In this document: positions 24,520 through 36,130 of the stretch, in pieces
Layout: every line of letters begins with the position of its first letter
Numbering within the stretch: position 1 is the first letter of the stretch
Assembly: GCA_016081115.2 (NCBI GenBank)
Contig: CM071934.1
Span: 63,659,267-63,723,266 of the forward strand
DNA length: 64,000 bases
Source: Rehmannia glutinosa
Lineage: Eukaryota; Streptophyta; Magnoliopsida; Lamiales; Orobanchaceae
Direction of reading: 5' to 3'
Notes under the pieces: model-generated
What the model saw: only the letters and a program-made list of their open reading frames with translations
What the model was told of the DNA's origin: nothing
Databases searched by the model: none
Position numbers and translations under genes: made by a program

Positions 24520-25720
24520 CACCTACCGAGAGCCACGATTGCTTACCCAAAGGATACCATCGTGATAGGCATAACGGTGAAACCGGTTTGAGGTGGAAGG
24601 GCCGGGAGACGCCTCTAGCTGAAAGTAATCGCCTCCGAGAATCAAGAGCTGGATCCCGAGAGTCGATTGAGTCAAGACTTCAAATGTGTTGTCAAGATGG
24701 AAATCCGGGCGAGTGACAATGGCGCTGGAGGGATCCGACGCGCGCCGTAGGTCGTCGATTTCCCATTGAGTCATCAATGACCTTTTCCCCTTGTCCCGCC
24801 GCACAGACGATAAATTTTCCGAACACGTGAACGCCCCCACAGTATCGAAGCCTCGATGAGTACCCAAATACCGCGAACGCCCTGGGGTTCTGAAGCTCGC
24901 TTCTTCCGCCGTCGATCGCCTCGATTGTTAAAGCGACATGAAGATGTTGAATGTCCCGTAACGCTTACACTTTGAACAAAACTCGGGAGTTTTTCATAAC
25001 CAACGGAACGAAAGAGCACTTGCCAAGCTATGCTCAACCATAATATGTTCCTCCAATGGCTTGAGAGATCAATATCTACCGTAACCCTGACAAAATGACC
25101 TAGAGAACCATCCAGAGAGCGCCGATCAATCTAAAGGATTCCAAAACCGAAGTTCAAAATGCGCACCCAAACGCTGCCACCGATGGTTGCACCTTATAAG
25201 GGTTGTCAAGTCGCACCCACGGGGATAGGCAGATAGTCCCGTGATTAAGCATCCGCTTAATGCGCTGTTTAGCCCGAACGATCCTCAAGACTAAACAATT
25301 GACAAAAAATCCTTGCCTTGGAATTAGTTTCAAATATTCTTAATAGCCCATAATCTGGGATAGCGTTATGCAAAAGAATAGTCGCCCATGGTTTGTTACC
25401 TTTTCCTAAAATAACTCTCCCAATCAACGAGTAGGAAAATTCAAACAGACGTTGTTGGTAAACATTGTCATCAATGGTAACAGAGTAATAATCACCTTTA
25501 TGAACCTGGGCTTGGGGATAGAATGATTTTGACCAAACCATTGTGGAAAACAAAATAGATACACTGTGGCCTGGGCGTGAATCCATTATTGGTACCGCAA
25601 CTATTTTAGCAAAAGAATATTCAAAGTCGGGATTAGCATTAGTTTGGCGAGCCAATGTTGCTGGTGTCTTGCCTACGATCGGATGACGCTTGAAGCAAAA
25701 GATTTCCAAGATGTCAAGTT
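24520..25720 (-). pseudogene. LINE-1 ORF1 remnant (DUF4283 plus CCHC knuckle)
   Basis: The minus frame at 25269-25709 contains VHKGDYYSVTIDDNVYQQ, then FEFSYSLIGRVILGKG, the start of the DUF4283 domain of plant LINE ORF1 proteins. Downstream pieces include SLDGSLGHFVRVTVDIDLSS (about 25110), then GYEKLPSF and a knuckle with GHSTSSC at about 24935-24956 (the first Cys pair is eroded to VQSV). A Ser/Arg-rich tail follows to about 24520. ORF1 proteins bind LINE RNA. The upstream GC-rich stretch may hold the original start, but it is open on both strands and cannot decide it. Confidence 0.8.
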
Positions 25721-26467
25721 GCCTGCTTCTCGATTCTCAAATAGATGTGGGCCCGCAAGCGAGGAACACGCGAGGGTGGACAAGGGGCCCAGGGGTCATA
25801 ACTCCGGGGGCGGCCAGGGGGAGGTGAGTAGTTGCGCCACAAAGTGTACGGGAGGGGGCCGGCCTCTGCTGGTCGGGCAAATGCCATGGGGTAAAGGATG
25901 CAAAGGATGCGCGCATCCCCTTTTTCCCCAACCACCGGGGTCAAGCGTGGAGTCCTCGCATAGCGGGGACCGGGAGGCCGCCGCAGGAAGGATGGTACGA
26001 GGTACATGTACGAGGATTGCATGGCGTCGGCTTGCCGGGTCACCAAGGCGCTGCCGCGCGCGCGCCGAGACCGGGTGCGTTGTACATGCATGGATGTTGC
26101 AAAGATGCGTAGGACGCTCGTGGGAGCATGGGTCGGGATGAATTCCGATGGCATCCCATAAGCGCGCGGGATACACGACCTTGACCACCACCGCCGGCTG
26201 AACAATCATACACAAGTGAGGCAACTATGGCCCGAGAGCCCTAGTTTCAGATCGCCTCCGCTTGTTAACCTCATTTTGAGGAGGCGCGTTATCCGTGGGC
26301 GGGTGGTCGAATTTGTGTGTCAAACCATGGCGGGTCAACCATGAGGACGGCCGGAGAAAAGGAGCCGTGACGGCCGGGAGAAAAGGAGTAAAGAAATCTC
26401 ACACACCGGGCGTGTGATCGCACACAAAGAAACCCTTCCAAGCTTTTTACAGAAAGATTTTTACCAT

Positions 26468-26659
26468 CAAATACTCCAATAATACCATAATCAAGATCAA
26501 CTAAAAACCACTTTCAACTTGCTATTTTATCCCCTTCAAGAAAAACAAGCAAATCTCATTAGTGCAAAAAGAGTTGTACAAGATAGTTCATGAAACTACA
26601 AAACAACAAGGACAAGGTAAAAATGCTAAGATAATAAGATAAACACGGGTAGGGACATC
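26468..26659 (-). other. copia-2 segment between second ORF and LINE-1
   Basis: AT-rich DNA with no frame or motif, starting right after the LINE-1 target duplication. Confidence 0.4.
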
Positions 26660-27705
26660 AATCCTCATTGTCATTAAAGAAGTCATCCCGAGGTTGTTGT
26701 GATTTTGAGCACGCCCCTAGCGGCTTTCTGGGAACCCGTGGTAAAATTTGTCGATTCTTGCCATTTATAGAATGTTGCAATATCATAGTCATTGTGACGA
26801 ATTTCTGTATTCATCTCATTTTCCTCGGTAGTCTGATAGGTATAGTAGTCGACAAATCAAATTTCCCAACATAAATTTTTTTCTGGGTAGTTCTTGATTC
26901 CGACAAACAATACACAAAAAAAATAGCCCCATAATTTACTCTTTCTCCTGGATAATCTTATAGGTAAGAAAGAGTTCGAGATTACTCTAAGTTTTACTTT
27001 TTACCACAAACACAATAGAGCAAATAATATATACAATCCTATATTCAAGGCATTTCCGAGAAGGTTACTTCCGGAATACTCCTAAAAATGTTTTCACCCT
27101 CATCTAGTGAAACACCAAAAAGATCATCATCCCAATGAGTGCAATCCACATTAACAATTCCATCATTCGGACATTAAAAAGATTACAAATATCGCCAATG
27201 TCCACTTAAAAATGCCTACCATTAACGAATAAGTGAAGTTCCAAAGGATTATCTTCCGTAAAGATCAACAATCCACATATTTGCATAAAAGTTTTATAAG
27301 TCATCATAATGCAAACTCGGATTATCCCATAACGATACCCAACCTTGAATTTCAAAGTAAGTCCTAATTTCCTGATAATCATCATGAAAAGCTAAAATCG
27401 AACCATACGAGTGCAAGCAATTTTCTTATCATTCAATCCAATATTTTCATAATGCTCCTCCGCAAGTTTATTCAAAAATTGAAATCTATTAGCTCTCTGA
27501 GGAGGCTCTAAAGAAGTGACAACTTACGTGAGTCCCAATGAATATTCGATTTTGAAATCCCTACTCAATTCAACAATCTCCTTCCGTAGTTCCTGATTAT
27601 CTCTTTGTGGAATATCATCTTGTTGGGGGTTGGGAAGATTCTCCCTTTGCTTTCTTTTCTCCTCTTTTGAGGATTTCGTCCTCAGTGAATTCACGGTGCC
27701 ATGAA
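26660..27705 (-). pseudogene. copia-2 second ORF, plant-transposon-protein-like
   Basis: A probable start (MAP) lies at about 27700 on the minus strand. A charged segment follows (SKEEKRKQRENLPNPQQDD, about 27660-27600), ending RKEIVELSRDF. After a frameshift a globular part appears: PPQRANRFQFLNKLAEEHY (about 27500), a 'YxEIxxYFEIQGW' block (about 27370), LEL-like strands (about 27220-27240), and ENIFRSIPEVTFSE (about 27080). The arrangement (Phe/Trp-rich 'xxxxGW..L....YxxLxxxFYANM' core) resembles the plant transposon protein domain found in accessory ORFs of Athila and some copia elements. No catalytic motif is seen. It occupies the place where pol would be. Confidence 0.42.
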
Positions 27706-28499
27706 AAACAAGATGAATTTGAGTGATATTAACTCAAGGATGGAACAATTTGTGAAGTATTGGGATATTTAGAGAGGGTTCAAAGTATTTAAAAGAGGAA
27801 ATGAAGAGAAATAGCCCCTGCTTTCAAATATAAACTTTCCGCTGTCAGACTTACCTACCAATCAAGTCGACGGTCAGTCGACCTGGGTATGGTCGACCGC
27901 ACTGCTCCTGGGTACCGCCAAAAAAGAATGCAATTTGAACCCCAAAAGTTATAAAAACGCAAACGTAATCATGGAATAAATCCAATATATGTGACTCATA
28001 AAATTAAACTCGAATAAAAACGTGATTTTACGAGTAGTGCCCTTTTGAAAACAAATTCACAAAATCATTTAAAGGGCACTTAAGGTGATGAAATGAACTA
28101 GTTTGAAATAGAATGCATAATCATGACACTGAACAAAATATCGAGTTCTAAAATAATACGAGTGAACATACCTCGATGGTTTAAGTATCTCTGATGAAGT
28201 AATGGCAGATAACCAATGAATGAGAGATATATAACCTACACAAGTCTTTAAAAACAAATCTTGCACAAGACATAGTAGCATAAGTGTAGGGCAAGCAATA
28301 AGAGATATCACAACAAAATGCTTATGCTATAGAAGTCCATAAGAGATAAAAACACATAAGTCAAAGTAAGTCCACAAGATTTTAAAACATGTAAGGTCTC
28401 ATTTTCAAAGGATTTTAAAAACACAATATATATATATATAAGACCTTAAAAAAATGAATTTTTGAAAACACATTTCACAAATAAAGACATGAATAAAAA
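27706..28499 (-). other. copia-2 segment between gag and second ORF
   Basis: No protease is recognised where one would be expected. A minus frame at 28069-28311 has no domain. A GTCGAC-rich stretch (three GTCGAC within 27866-27897) resembles the cluster in this element's LTRs. Minus-strand AT-rich motifs (TTTTAAATACTTT near 27795) lie about 90 bp before the second ORF's likely start. Confidence 0.35.
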
Positions 28500-29700
28500 T
28501 AAATGCATATTTAAATGGGGGAGATACGGTTTACTAATTTCGCCATTTCCATGAGTTGTGTCGCTCCCATTGTCTATGATATCTTCCCTTATGAAAATCG
28601 CCTTGTTGATAATTATTTCTCCAATTGCTCCATTTCCATTTTGTCCTTCCCATTTTTATAATGTATTTCTTGGAAATTTATTGTGGTGATGTTTTCTTCT
28701 TTGATCAAATGAGATGGTCATTTGATGTCTTCTTTGGCTGTATGAATTTTCCTCGATCATTAGTCCACCTACCTAATATAACATTGTTTTGTGGTACCTC
28801 AAGTGTTTGGGTCCTTTGGGATTAGTCTTGAGACTTTTAGGTCTCCAAAATAATTAGAGCTATTTCTAAATTTACGACAAGTTTTACCGTATGACCCTTT
28901 TACCGCAATAGAAGCAAGTAATAATTTTAGAAGTGTAGTGACCAACATGCTTAGATACTTGACTATTTTTCATGATTAACAACATTAGGCTTGTGGTCAA
29001 GTCCTTGTTTCAATTTATCACAACTATGAACATCAACAATATCGGCCATTTTATCTATACTGCTCGATTTTGATAAATCATTTTTCATGCAATTAATATC
29101 CTCAACAAGAGTACTATTTTATTTTTTCAAGGTTTCTAATCTTGTCAAGTGTGGTGGTGAGTACATGATAGTGATTCATAGAAGTAAATAAACTATCATT
29201 TTCATTTTTCAAAATGTTGAATTCCTTCTTCAAATTTTTTGTATTTAACAAGTAAGCTTTGGAATTCATTTCAAGTTCATTATAGTATCGAAAGCAAGTC
29301 ACTATAATCTTTATGCAATTCATTGTCATAAGAAGTAGAGGGTTTAGAACTTACCTCGCTCTTCTTCCGCCCATAAGACAAATGTTCATCTTCTTCATAG
29401 TTGGAAGTTGTAAAAGGCTTGTTCCTTAGATTTGACCTCAGTATCCTTTTTTTGAGAAGTAGATGCTTTTGAGTTCTATCATTTGCATGTACTCATGAAT
29501 GGCTTCTAATTTTGTCATACTTCATGAGCCGATCGAATTCCTACAATAAGATCATATTCCAAATTGGTAAGAACAATATAAAATATCGAGAGCTTTACCA
29601 TTTAAGGAGATGATTTTCTTTTCTTCATCATTGAACCTTTTGAGAGCTTTGGAGATGTATGGTGTGTCTTTCATCTAATGGATTCTCCATTGATAACAGG
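28500..29700 (-). pseudogene. gag: copia-2 gag remnant with CCHC knuckle
   Basis: In minus-strand order: VINGESI near 29685, KALDILY-type sequence near 29590 (the KAxNxLYCAL block), an IHEY block near 29490, and the basic KSKE region near 29430. A zinc knuckle follows near 28870-28915 with CFYCGK visible and the HTxxxC half in another frame. TNPKGPK and EVPQNN near 28800 match the region after the knuckle. Order and motifs fit Sirevirus-type copia gag. The minus frame at 29671-29904 covers the start and part of the LTR border. Heavily frameshifted. Confidence 0.65.
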
Positions 29701-29879
29701 TTCCAAATATCGAACCCGCGACCTTGAAAATAGCATTCCATTCTTTCTTCCAAAATGTAAAATTCTTGGAATCAAATCGAGGTGGCTCAAAGGTGGAGGT
29801 GCCGAAAGGTGAGCTTCATTCGTAGCCGACGATCGCTCCTCTTCACTCGGCGATGTGAAACGAGCTTGCCAAAGAGTTT

Positions 29880-29893
29880 GGCTCAAAACCACT
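29880..29893 (-). promoter_or_regulatory. copia-2 primer-binding site, degenerate
   Basis: The minus strand reads AGTGGTTTTGAGC just after the LTR end (...GGACATACA). Compare the canonical AGTGGTATCAGAGC next to copia-1's LTR. It is a tRNA-Met PBS with about two changes and an indel. Confidence 0.65.
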
Positions 29894-31349
29894 TGTATGT
29901 CCAAGTGCTATGATAATCTGTAGGGGTGAATAGATTATCTCCATCTTTTCGATTATGCCCTTTTTTCAATCAAATACGCCACATAAGAATAAAGGTGTTA
30001 GTAAACAACACACGCCGATTTATAGATCTTCACCCCACCTAGGGACTACGTGTTCTACCACCCCAAGATATCCCGGATGGTTTCGAAAAGAATTTTATTA
30101 ATTACCACAATTAATACAAATTCAACTTACAACCACCTCTCAAGAAGAGCACCACACTTCTTCTTTCAACACCACCTTGAGATTACACAATCTCTTTGAA
30201 GATTACCACAATCTCCAACGGAACCTTGTGAAGATTATCACAATCTTCAACCTTGAAGAATACCAAATTCTTCAACACCTCGACAAGAAGATTACCAAAA
30301 TCTTCTTACACCTAACACCTAGATCACCTAAGTGTGTCTTTACCACAAGAACACCTTAAAAGGATATTTATGTTGAATGATTACCCAAAATTCAAGATTA
30401 CAACTTCGATAATGAATTATACAATTGGAGTGCAAGTGTAATCAAGAAAAGCCTAGACCTCAAGAATGTGAAAGTGATAAGCTAGGCAAATTACAACAAG
30501 AATAATAATGACAATATAAGACCAAGTGAGCTTAAGTATTTATTGTTGTGTTGTATTGTTCTCTTTGTTGTTGTGCTTCAAATCTTCCTCTATTTATAGG
30601 AGATTATTGATCGTAGATAGGTTCTTGGGGATTGAAAAAAATACAATTAAAATCAAGAATATAGCTGTTAGAAATCAATCCCACAATTTAAGGAAAAGAT
30701 GTCTGCTGCACAACAGTTAGAATTTTGCTCACAAACTTGGAGGGGCGACTGATCGCGCACAAATAGACGTTTGAAGAAAACTCAAAAAATAAATATACAC
30801 TGGTCAAGGGGGTCTTCGACCGGTCGACCTCTACCTCAACCGGTCCCCATCCCTCAAAAATCAAGACAAGATGTTCTGTTTCAAAAACCAATCCCAGGTA
30901 CCGGTCGACAGGGGTGTCGACCGGTCAACGCCACCGGTCGACACCCTGGTTGACTAGTCGACTTGGTCAAAAATCCTTTTCTCATTTTTTTGTTCCAAAA
31001 ATCATCTTCAGTACGTGTTGCTCTATATGGCAAACCGGTCGACCATGAGACAGAAATGTTGTCCAATTTTTGTCGAAAATAAACCTCAAGAAATACTCCG
31101 AAAATTTAGTAAAAATTTTAAATCGATCGAGTATTTAGACAACATTTAGAACCTTGTTTTGATGTAAAATCTTATTAACATAAAATCATAAAAAGTGTCA
31201 TCCAATTTTATCTAAAATAAAACTTAAAAGAAATACTCCGTATAAATAGTAAAACATTTCAAATCATTTAGAGTATTTGGACAACAATTAAAACATTGTT
31301 TGGTGTAAAATAAAATCATCAAAATTAAGATAAAAACATGTATCAAACA
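29894..31349 (-). repeat. copia-2 5' LTR (right copy)
   Basis: This copy is 1456 bp and paired with 17436-18968. It has the matching ATTACCACAATCT-type repeats (about 30100-30300) and GTCGAC/ACCGGT palindrome cluster (about 30815-31045). Small indels relative to its partner are frequent in GC-containing stretches. Confidence 0.88.
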
Positions 31350-32129
31350 TGTACCCCAATCACCTTTTTATTCTATCACATCTCTATTTCTCCTTCTTTT
31401 TCATACAATTTATTCTCCTACGCCCTTATATCACAATTTTCAGCCTTATATGTTCTTTTTACTACCAACTCACTTTTGGCAAAATGCTTTTTTTCTTTTT
31501 CTTTTTTTTTGACTTTTTGTGAGTATTCTTCCTTCTCCTCCTTTTCTTCCTTTATTCCCAATCACCCAACATATAAACCGTTTTCTCCTTCGGGATACTC
31601 TTTTCTACCAACCCTTTATTCAATCAATCCTTTACCAATGCTATACGCCAAGCTTAGGTAACAGATATATCAAGTTATGCGCTTTAAGGCTTGAATTATG
31701 GCTATAAATAAAAACCAGCAATAGGCTCAACTTTGCCAACTAGGGAAATCAAATATCATATAGTAAAAAGGCTTAACAAAAATGGCCTAAAATCATTTTC
31801 ATAAATCAGACATACAAATATGTGACTTTGACGGAGATACCAAGAGTAAGTCCTAGAATTCAAATCAACATGAATGACACACTCAATCAACAAACAAGAC
31901 CGCATAATATGAAAAAAAGGAGGCTCAAAAAGCTCACGTGCTTGTAAGTGCATAATTCAAAGTAAATCAATCATGATTCCAATATTCACATGCTCCATAT
32001 TAATTATTCTCAACCCGTCAACCTCACGCCAACACCTAATTTAAAACAACAACATAAACCGATCCACAAATGCTCCCAAGATCAAAATCACAATCAAAAT
32101 CACAACAAGCACACAATAGCCAGCCAACT
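31350..32129 (-). other. Athila-A internal segment between copia-2 and LINE-2
   Basis: The segment is bounded by the copia-2 right target duplication (31350-31354) and the LINE-2 left duplication (32130-32145). It is T-rich on the plus strand, that is A-rich in the element's sense, with runs of T at 31486-31512. Apparent frames in the T-rich part (31338-31707) lack domains. It resembles the 3' part of Athila-B at about 44160-44400, consistent with non-coding sequence near the 3' LTR. Confidence 0.5.
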
Positions 32130-32399
32130 CACTCCTAACAACTAATAAGTTCATATATATATAAAAAATGAAAAAGAGTATTCCCCGATCACAGTCGCTG
32201 TAGCCAAAAGAGAGCCTAGAATAATGTTAAAACCAAAACGAAATGGTCACAAGCCGACTAAATGGAAACGGGTTGGGGCCTCAGCTAAAACTTTCCAAGG
32301 TAAAAAAAACCCACCCTGGGGAAAACCGGGAAGGAAAAGAGTATTTCAGAAAAATAATAGCGCCTAAATGGGAAAAGAACTCAAGCTTATGGCGCACTA

Positions 32400-32800
32400 A
32401 GTAACAAACCTATAGTTGGATTTCACAACATAATCATCAAAGGAGAGCATGAGCTCAAGCGCGGACGCCCACCATGTGCCGCACCCATCTTTTGCTCAAA
32501 GAAGTCCGTAACCCGATTGCCTTCCCGAAAATATGAGAGACTACAGATCAATACCTCCGAGCATGCAGGCTTCGCGCAAATGACTAAGATGGCGCTAAGG
32601 ACCTCCATTGTTCTTCTCTCTAGTAGCTCACCACATACATCGAATCCCATTCCAAATAGTATAGTCGAGCCCAACCTTTCGCAGAAGGCATATTGAATTG
32701 CCCACATCGGCAATGGTAACCAACTCTCTCCTTCAAACGCTGCATCAACCACAACGATGGACAAAGATCCTCGAAAGAAACTCCTCTGCAAGCCCTAAGA
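32400..32800 (-). pseudogene. LINE-2 RNase H remnant
   Basis: The minus frame at 32423-32791 contains an FRGSLSIVV strand, AIQYAF (the Glu helix), LFGMGFDV in place of 'LWVESDS', and SYFREGNRVTDFF near its end. These are the RNase H landmarks of plant LINEs. The VESD Asp motif is not preserved in this reading. Confidence 0.7.
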
Positions 32801-34832
32801 CTCCTAAGTTGTGAGGTCGTCGGCCGCCCGAAGCGCCGCCATCCGTGTTAACCTTTGATCCAACCCTTGGCGGGTTTTTGCCATCGAACCTCCACACCTT
32901 GAAGCATAAAGTCTAGCCGCCCAGAACTCGACCGTGCAAGATAAATAGGTCTTGTTGATCATTGTTCATGCATCCCCGATCCAAAGATGATGATTCCAAT
33001 AAATGAGTACTTGCAGTTGAATGATCGCCGCCCAAAGGTCCATTTTTGTTGTGAAAATCAGCTCGTATGGATATGCCAAATAATTCAAGATGCATGAAGT
33101 AATCGCCGCACGCCAAAGGAAAGAACTCCGGCCAACAAAATGAAAAGCCATCAATCGCACTCGTAGCCTTGAAACTATAAGTCCGGTCGAATAAAGTGAA
33201 CTGGAAAGCATGGAAGATCCAACGCATATATTTCGCAAAATCACAAAGAGACAAATAAGTGATCAACCGATTCTTCCGATGCCCCGCAAAGAACACAAAC
33301 CAAGAGCCACAAATAGCTCCACGAAAAAGAGGGTGAAGGCCAGACTTCCATCATAGAAATAGTCAAATGCTGATGGAATAAGATCTATAAACTGTTTCGG
33401 GGATGCCACCTCACGCCACCTATAGAGTAACCCAACCAATTATCAATCCGCATTAAAACCTCGGAGTCGCGCCCAAGATCCAACGAGAGCATCATCCAAG
33501 AATCGTAAATGCAGAGTTAACCTCCCCTAAATTGAAGAAGGAATAAAGGACCGTCTAATCTCCATTCCTAGTAAAGTACAACAGGTTCCGGTATATCACC
33601 AATCCGAGTTCAAAACCTTCCAACCTAATTTCATCAAGAACGCCATGTTGGCAGCCTACAATAGATCGCACGCCTAGCCCCTCCGCTCCGGGAATGTAGC
33701 ATTTATTCCAACCACCACCACCTTCCCCTTAGAATTCACATCCTCCCCCAAATAAAGAAAAAGATGCCTTTCATTTGCTTGAGAAGCATACAAAGCCATT
33801 TATAAACCATCATGGTGGTGGCAAAAGAGTCAGTAATCACCGAGTTAACCAGAAAACTCTACCAAAGAAGAAAAGACGAACCTTTCCATCTTCCTCAATT
33901 CTGAGAATTATCTGTCAAAGACGGGTCAGAATCCGGGAATTCTGGGAGCACCTTTAAAGATTGAGCCTAAATACACAGAGGGAACGCCCGGATGGATACC
34001 CAAAATTTGTTGCACCTCCTACTCGGCATAAGATTTGAGACCTTGAAACTAAAGTAAACCTTTCGGGATTTCGACAAACACTGACTGCAGACATCCGCAT
34101 AACGAAGAATCAAGCACTCCGCATTTGTAGAAGACGCCCACACATGAGACAATATCATCCGCATACAAGATGGATGATGAAAGACAAGGTTTTCTTACGC
34201 GTGAAGATAAATCAGACTGACCATCGCAAAGAATAAATCACCTTAACCTCCTCCGAAGGCAAAACAATAACGGTGATAGATCTCTTGTCTCGACTCAAAC
34301 AAAAAGAAAAATAACCTACCGTGATCCCATTCAACAACATCAAATCTCGCCGATCAAGAACCACTTCCACCAATGCACAAAAGATCTTCGAGAAACCGGA
34401 GACCAACGAAGAGCATAATAAGAAAATCCCACCTCACGTGTCAAATGCCTTCCTGATATCGATTTTCAGATCATGTTCAAATCCGTGCTGCACTTCGAAG
34501 ACATTAAACCCTTTCTGATACCATGGCAACACAATCATGTATCTCGTCACAGCTGGGATAAAACCAAACTGAAATGACAAATAACTGCATAATTGAACCC
34601 AAACGCGAGCCGATTCTGATGATCTTGAAAAGGAAATTGCTTCATAACAACGCGGTTTTCAAATCTACATTTGCATTCTTAGTCTTCTCGAGATGAGTGC
34701 CATGAAATCGCATTCAACTCCTAGGTAGTGACGACTATCAAGAAAAGCTTAACACCAAGAAATACCTCAACAGAGATGACATCCCAAAAGCGGCGCATAA
34801 AAAATCCCATTGAACCTATCCGCCCTGGATAA

Positions 34833-36130
34833 AAGTGTTCATCGAATCGACCGAATTTTTCACTTTCTCAATCGAATTTAATCGAATGACCATTTTAAAC
34901 CTCAATTCAAAAATTCCGATCCTAATTCGATTAATTCTAATCGAATTTAAACGGATCGATTTCTTCGATTTTCAATCGAATTCAAGTCAATCCAATTATC
35001 CAAATTTATCGATAAAGTGAATAACGCTTCGATTCATAACATAATATTTTTGGACTATACCCAATAAAATTCCAGATTTTTTTCAAAATTACAAATTATC
35101 GGCTAACCATTTTGTATTGTTTAATTTAACTAAAGACTATCATAAATTCTTAATCTAACTCCCTTATATAAATTTAATAAATCATTTTTGTGTCAATTTT
35201 ATACTAGCAAAGAGTTACTTGATAAATAACTTTTATACTCAAATATGAGGTATCAAATTGATAAAGTGCTTATAGTTCAAATATTTAAAAATCAACATTT
35301 GTGTATGTGTAGATAAAGAGATATAGTGTGTGTGTGTCATATAATTTATTATTTTATTATGATCCAAGATAAATATATGTAATATAGTGTACAATATATA
35401 ATGTATAATGAATATTGTAATAAGAATTTAAAACAAAGGAAAAAAGTCAAAGAATATTGTATAAATGTATAATGTATGTTGTATAGTGTATGTACACAAG
35501 TTTTGTACCTTTTCATACAATGGACATAATCAGAAATATTCTTAGATTATTTCTACCACATGCCTCCACGTGAGATCGAATAAAAAAACAATTTTTTCCT
35601 AAAATATATTTTTTTGCACAAAAATGATTATTTGAATATGGTCTAAAGATAAAAATTTGAAGCAATATAAAATGTATTTCACATACTATTAAGTATAATA
35701 ATTTCTAACAAAACTAAAAAAACAAGAAGGAAAGAGCATATATTTATAATTTTACATTTACATTTAAATATTAGTGTTTTATTCATTTATATATATATAT
35801 GTTATAAAATGCATGTATAATTTACATATATACATTAAATAATTATGTATAAAGAATTATATACATATAAATTTCGAATGGTAATACGAATTAATCAAAA
35901 TACGAATTCAATTATAATACAAATTCAATCAAAATACGAATTCAATTTAGTCGAATTTCACTGAATTAGATTTTCAATAGAATTCAAAAATAATTTCAAT
36001 TCGTTATTCGATTCAAATATTCATATTCAAATTGAGTTGATTCAAATTCGATTCAAATTCAAAATCCTAATTGAACTAAAATTCGACCAACCGAATCAAT
36101 TTCGATCCATTCAAAAATGAACACCCCTAG
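34833..36130. mobile_element. hAT-type non-autonomous DNA transposon (1.3 kb)
   Basis: The right end reads GAACACCCCTAG and the left end AAGTGTTCAT; these are inverted (CTAGGGGTGTTC against AAGTGTTC), with the first bases of the left end eroded. The flanking 8-bp direct repeats CTGGATAA (34825-34832) and CTCGATAA (36131-36138) differ by one base, and 8 bp is the hAT hallmark. Both subterminal regions are filled with CGAATT/AATTCG repeats. The centre is very AT-rich with no transposase frame. LINE-1 has no such insertion at the equivalent place (near 22950), confirming it as an insertion. Confidence 0.78.

Larger units (their letters stand above)
20014..26456 (-). mobile_element. LINE-1: full-length-like L1-type LINE with RNase H
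   Basis: The flanking direct repeat ATTTTTACCAT at 20003-20013 and 26457-26467 is an 11-bp target duplication. Next to the left copy the minus strand ends in an A run (plus TTTTTTT), the LINE 3' tail. In minus orientation it carries ORF1 (DUF4283 and CCHC), then endonuclease, RT, a zf-RVT-type region and RNase H. That is the order of plant L1-clade LINEs. At 6.44 kb it is close to complete. The GC-rich 5' end (about 25720-26450) is related to the 5' end of LINE-2. Stops and frameshifts are frequent. Confidence 0.88.
17436..31349 (-). mobile_element. copia-2: non-autonomous Sirevirus-like element with a second ORF
   Basis: Direct LTRs lie at 17436-18968 and 29894-31349, TGTA...CAAACA on the plus strand. 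The flanks TGTAT (17431-17435) and TGTAC (31350-31354) are a 5-bp target duplication with one difference, inside Athila-A. The minus-strand PPT AAAAGGGGGAGAT at the left LTR and a degenerate tRNA-Met PBS at the right LTR set the orientation right to left. LINE-1 (20014-26456) inserted into it; without LINE-1 its internal region is about 4.5 kb. It encodes a gag (about 28500-29700) and a second ORF (about 26660-27705). No protease, integrase or RT was found. Confidence 0.82.

Noticed and set aside
25644..26224. Overlapping frames of 140-165 codons on both strands
   Set aside because: They lie in the GC-rich 5' end of LINE-1, where stop codons are rare on both strands; composition explains them.
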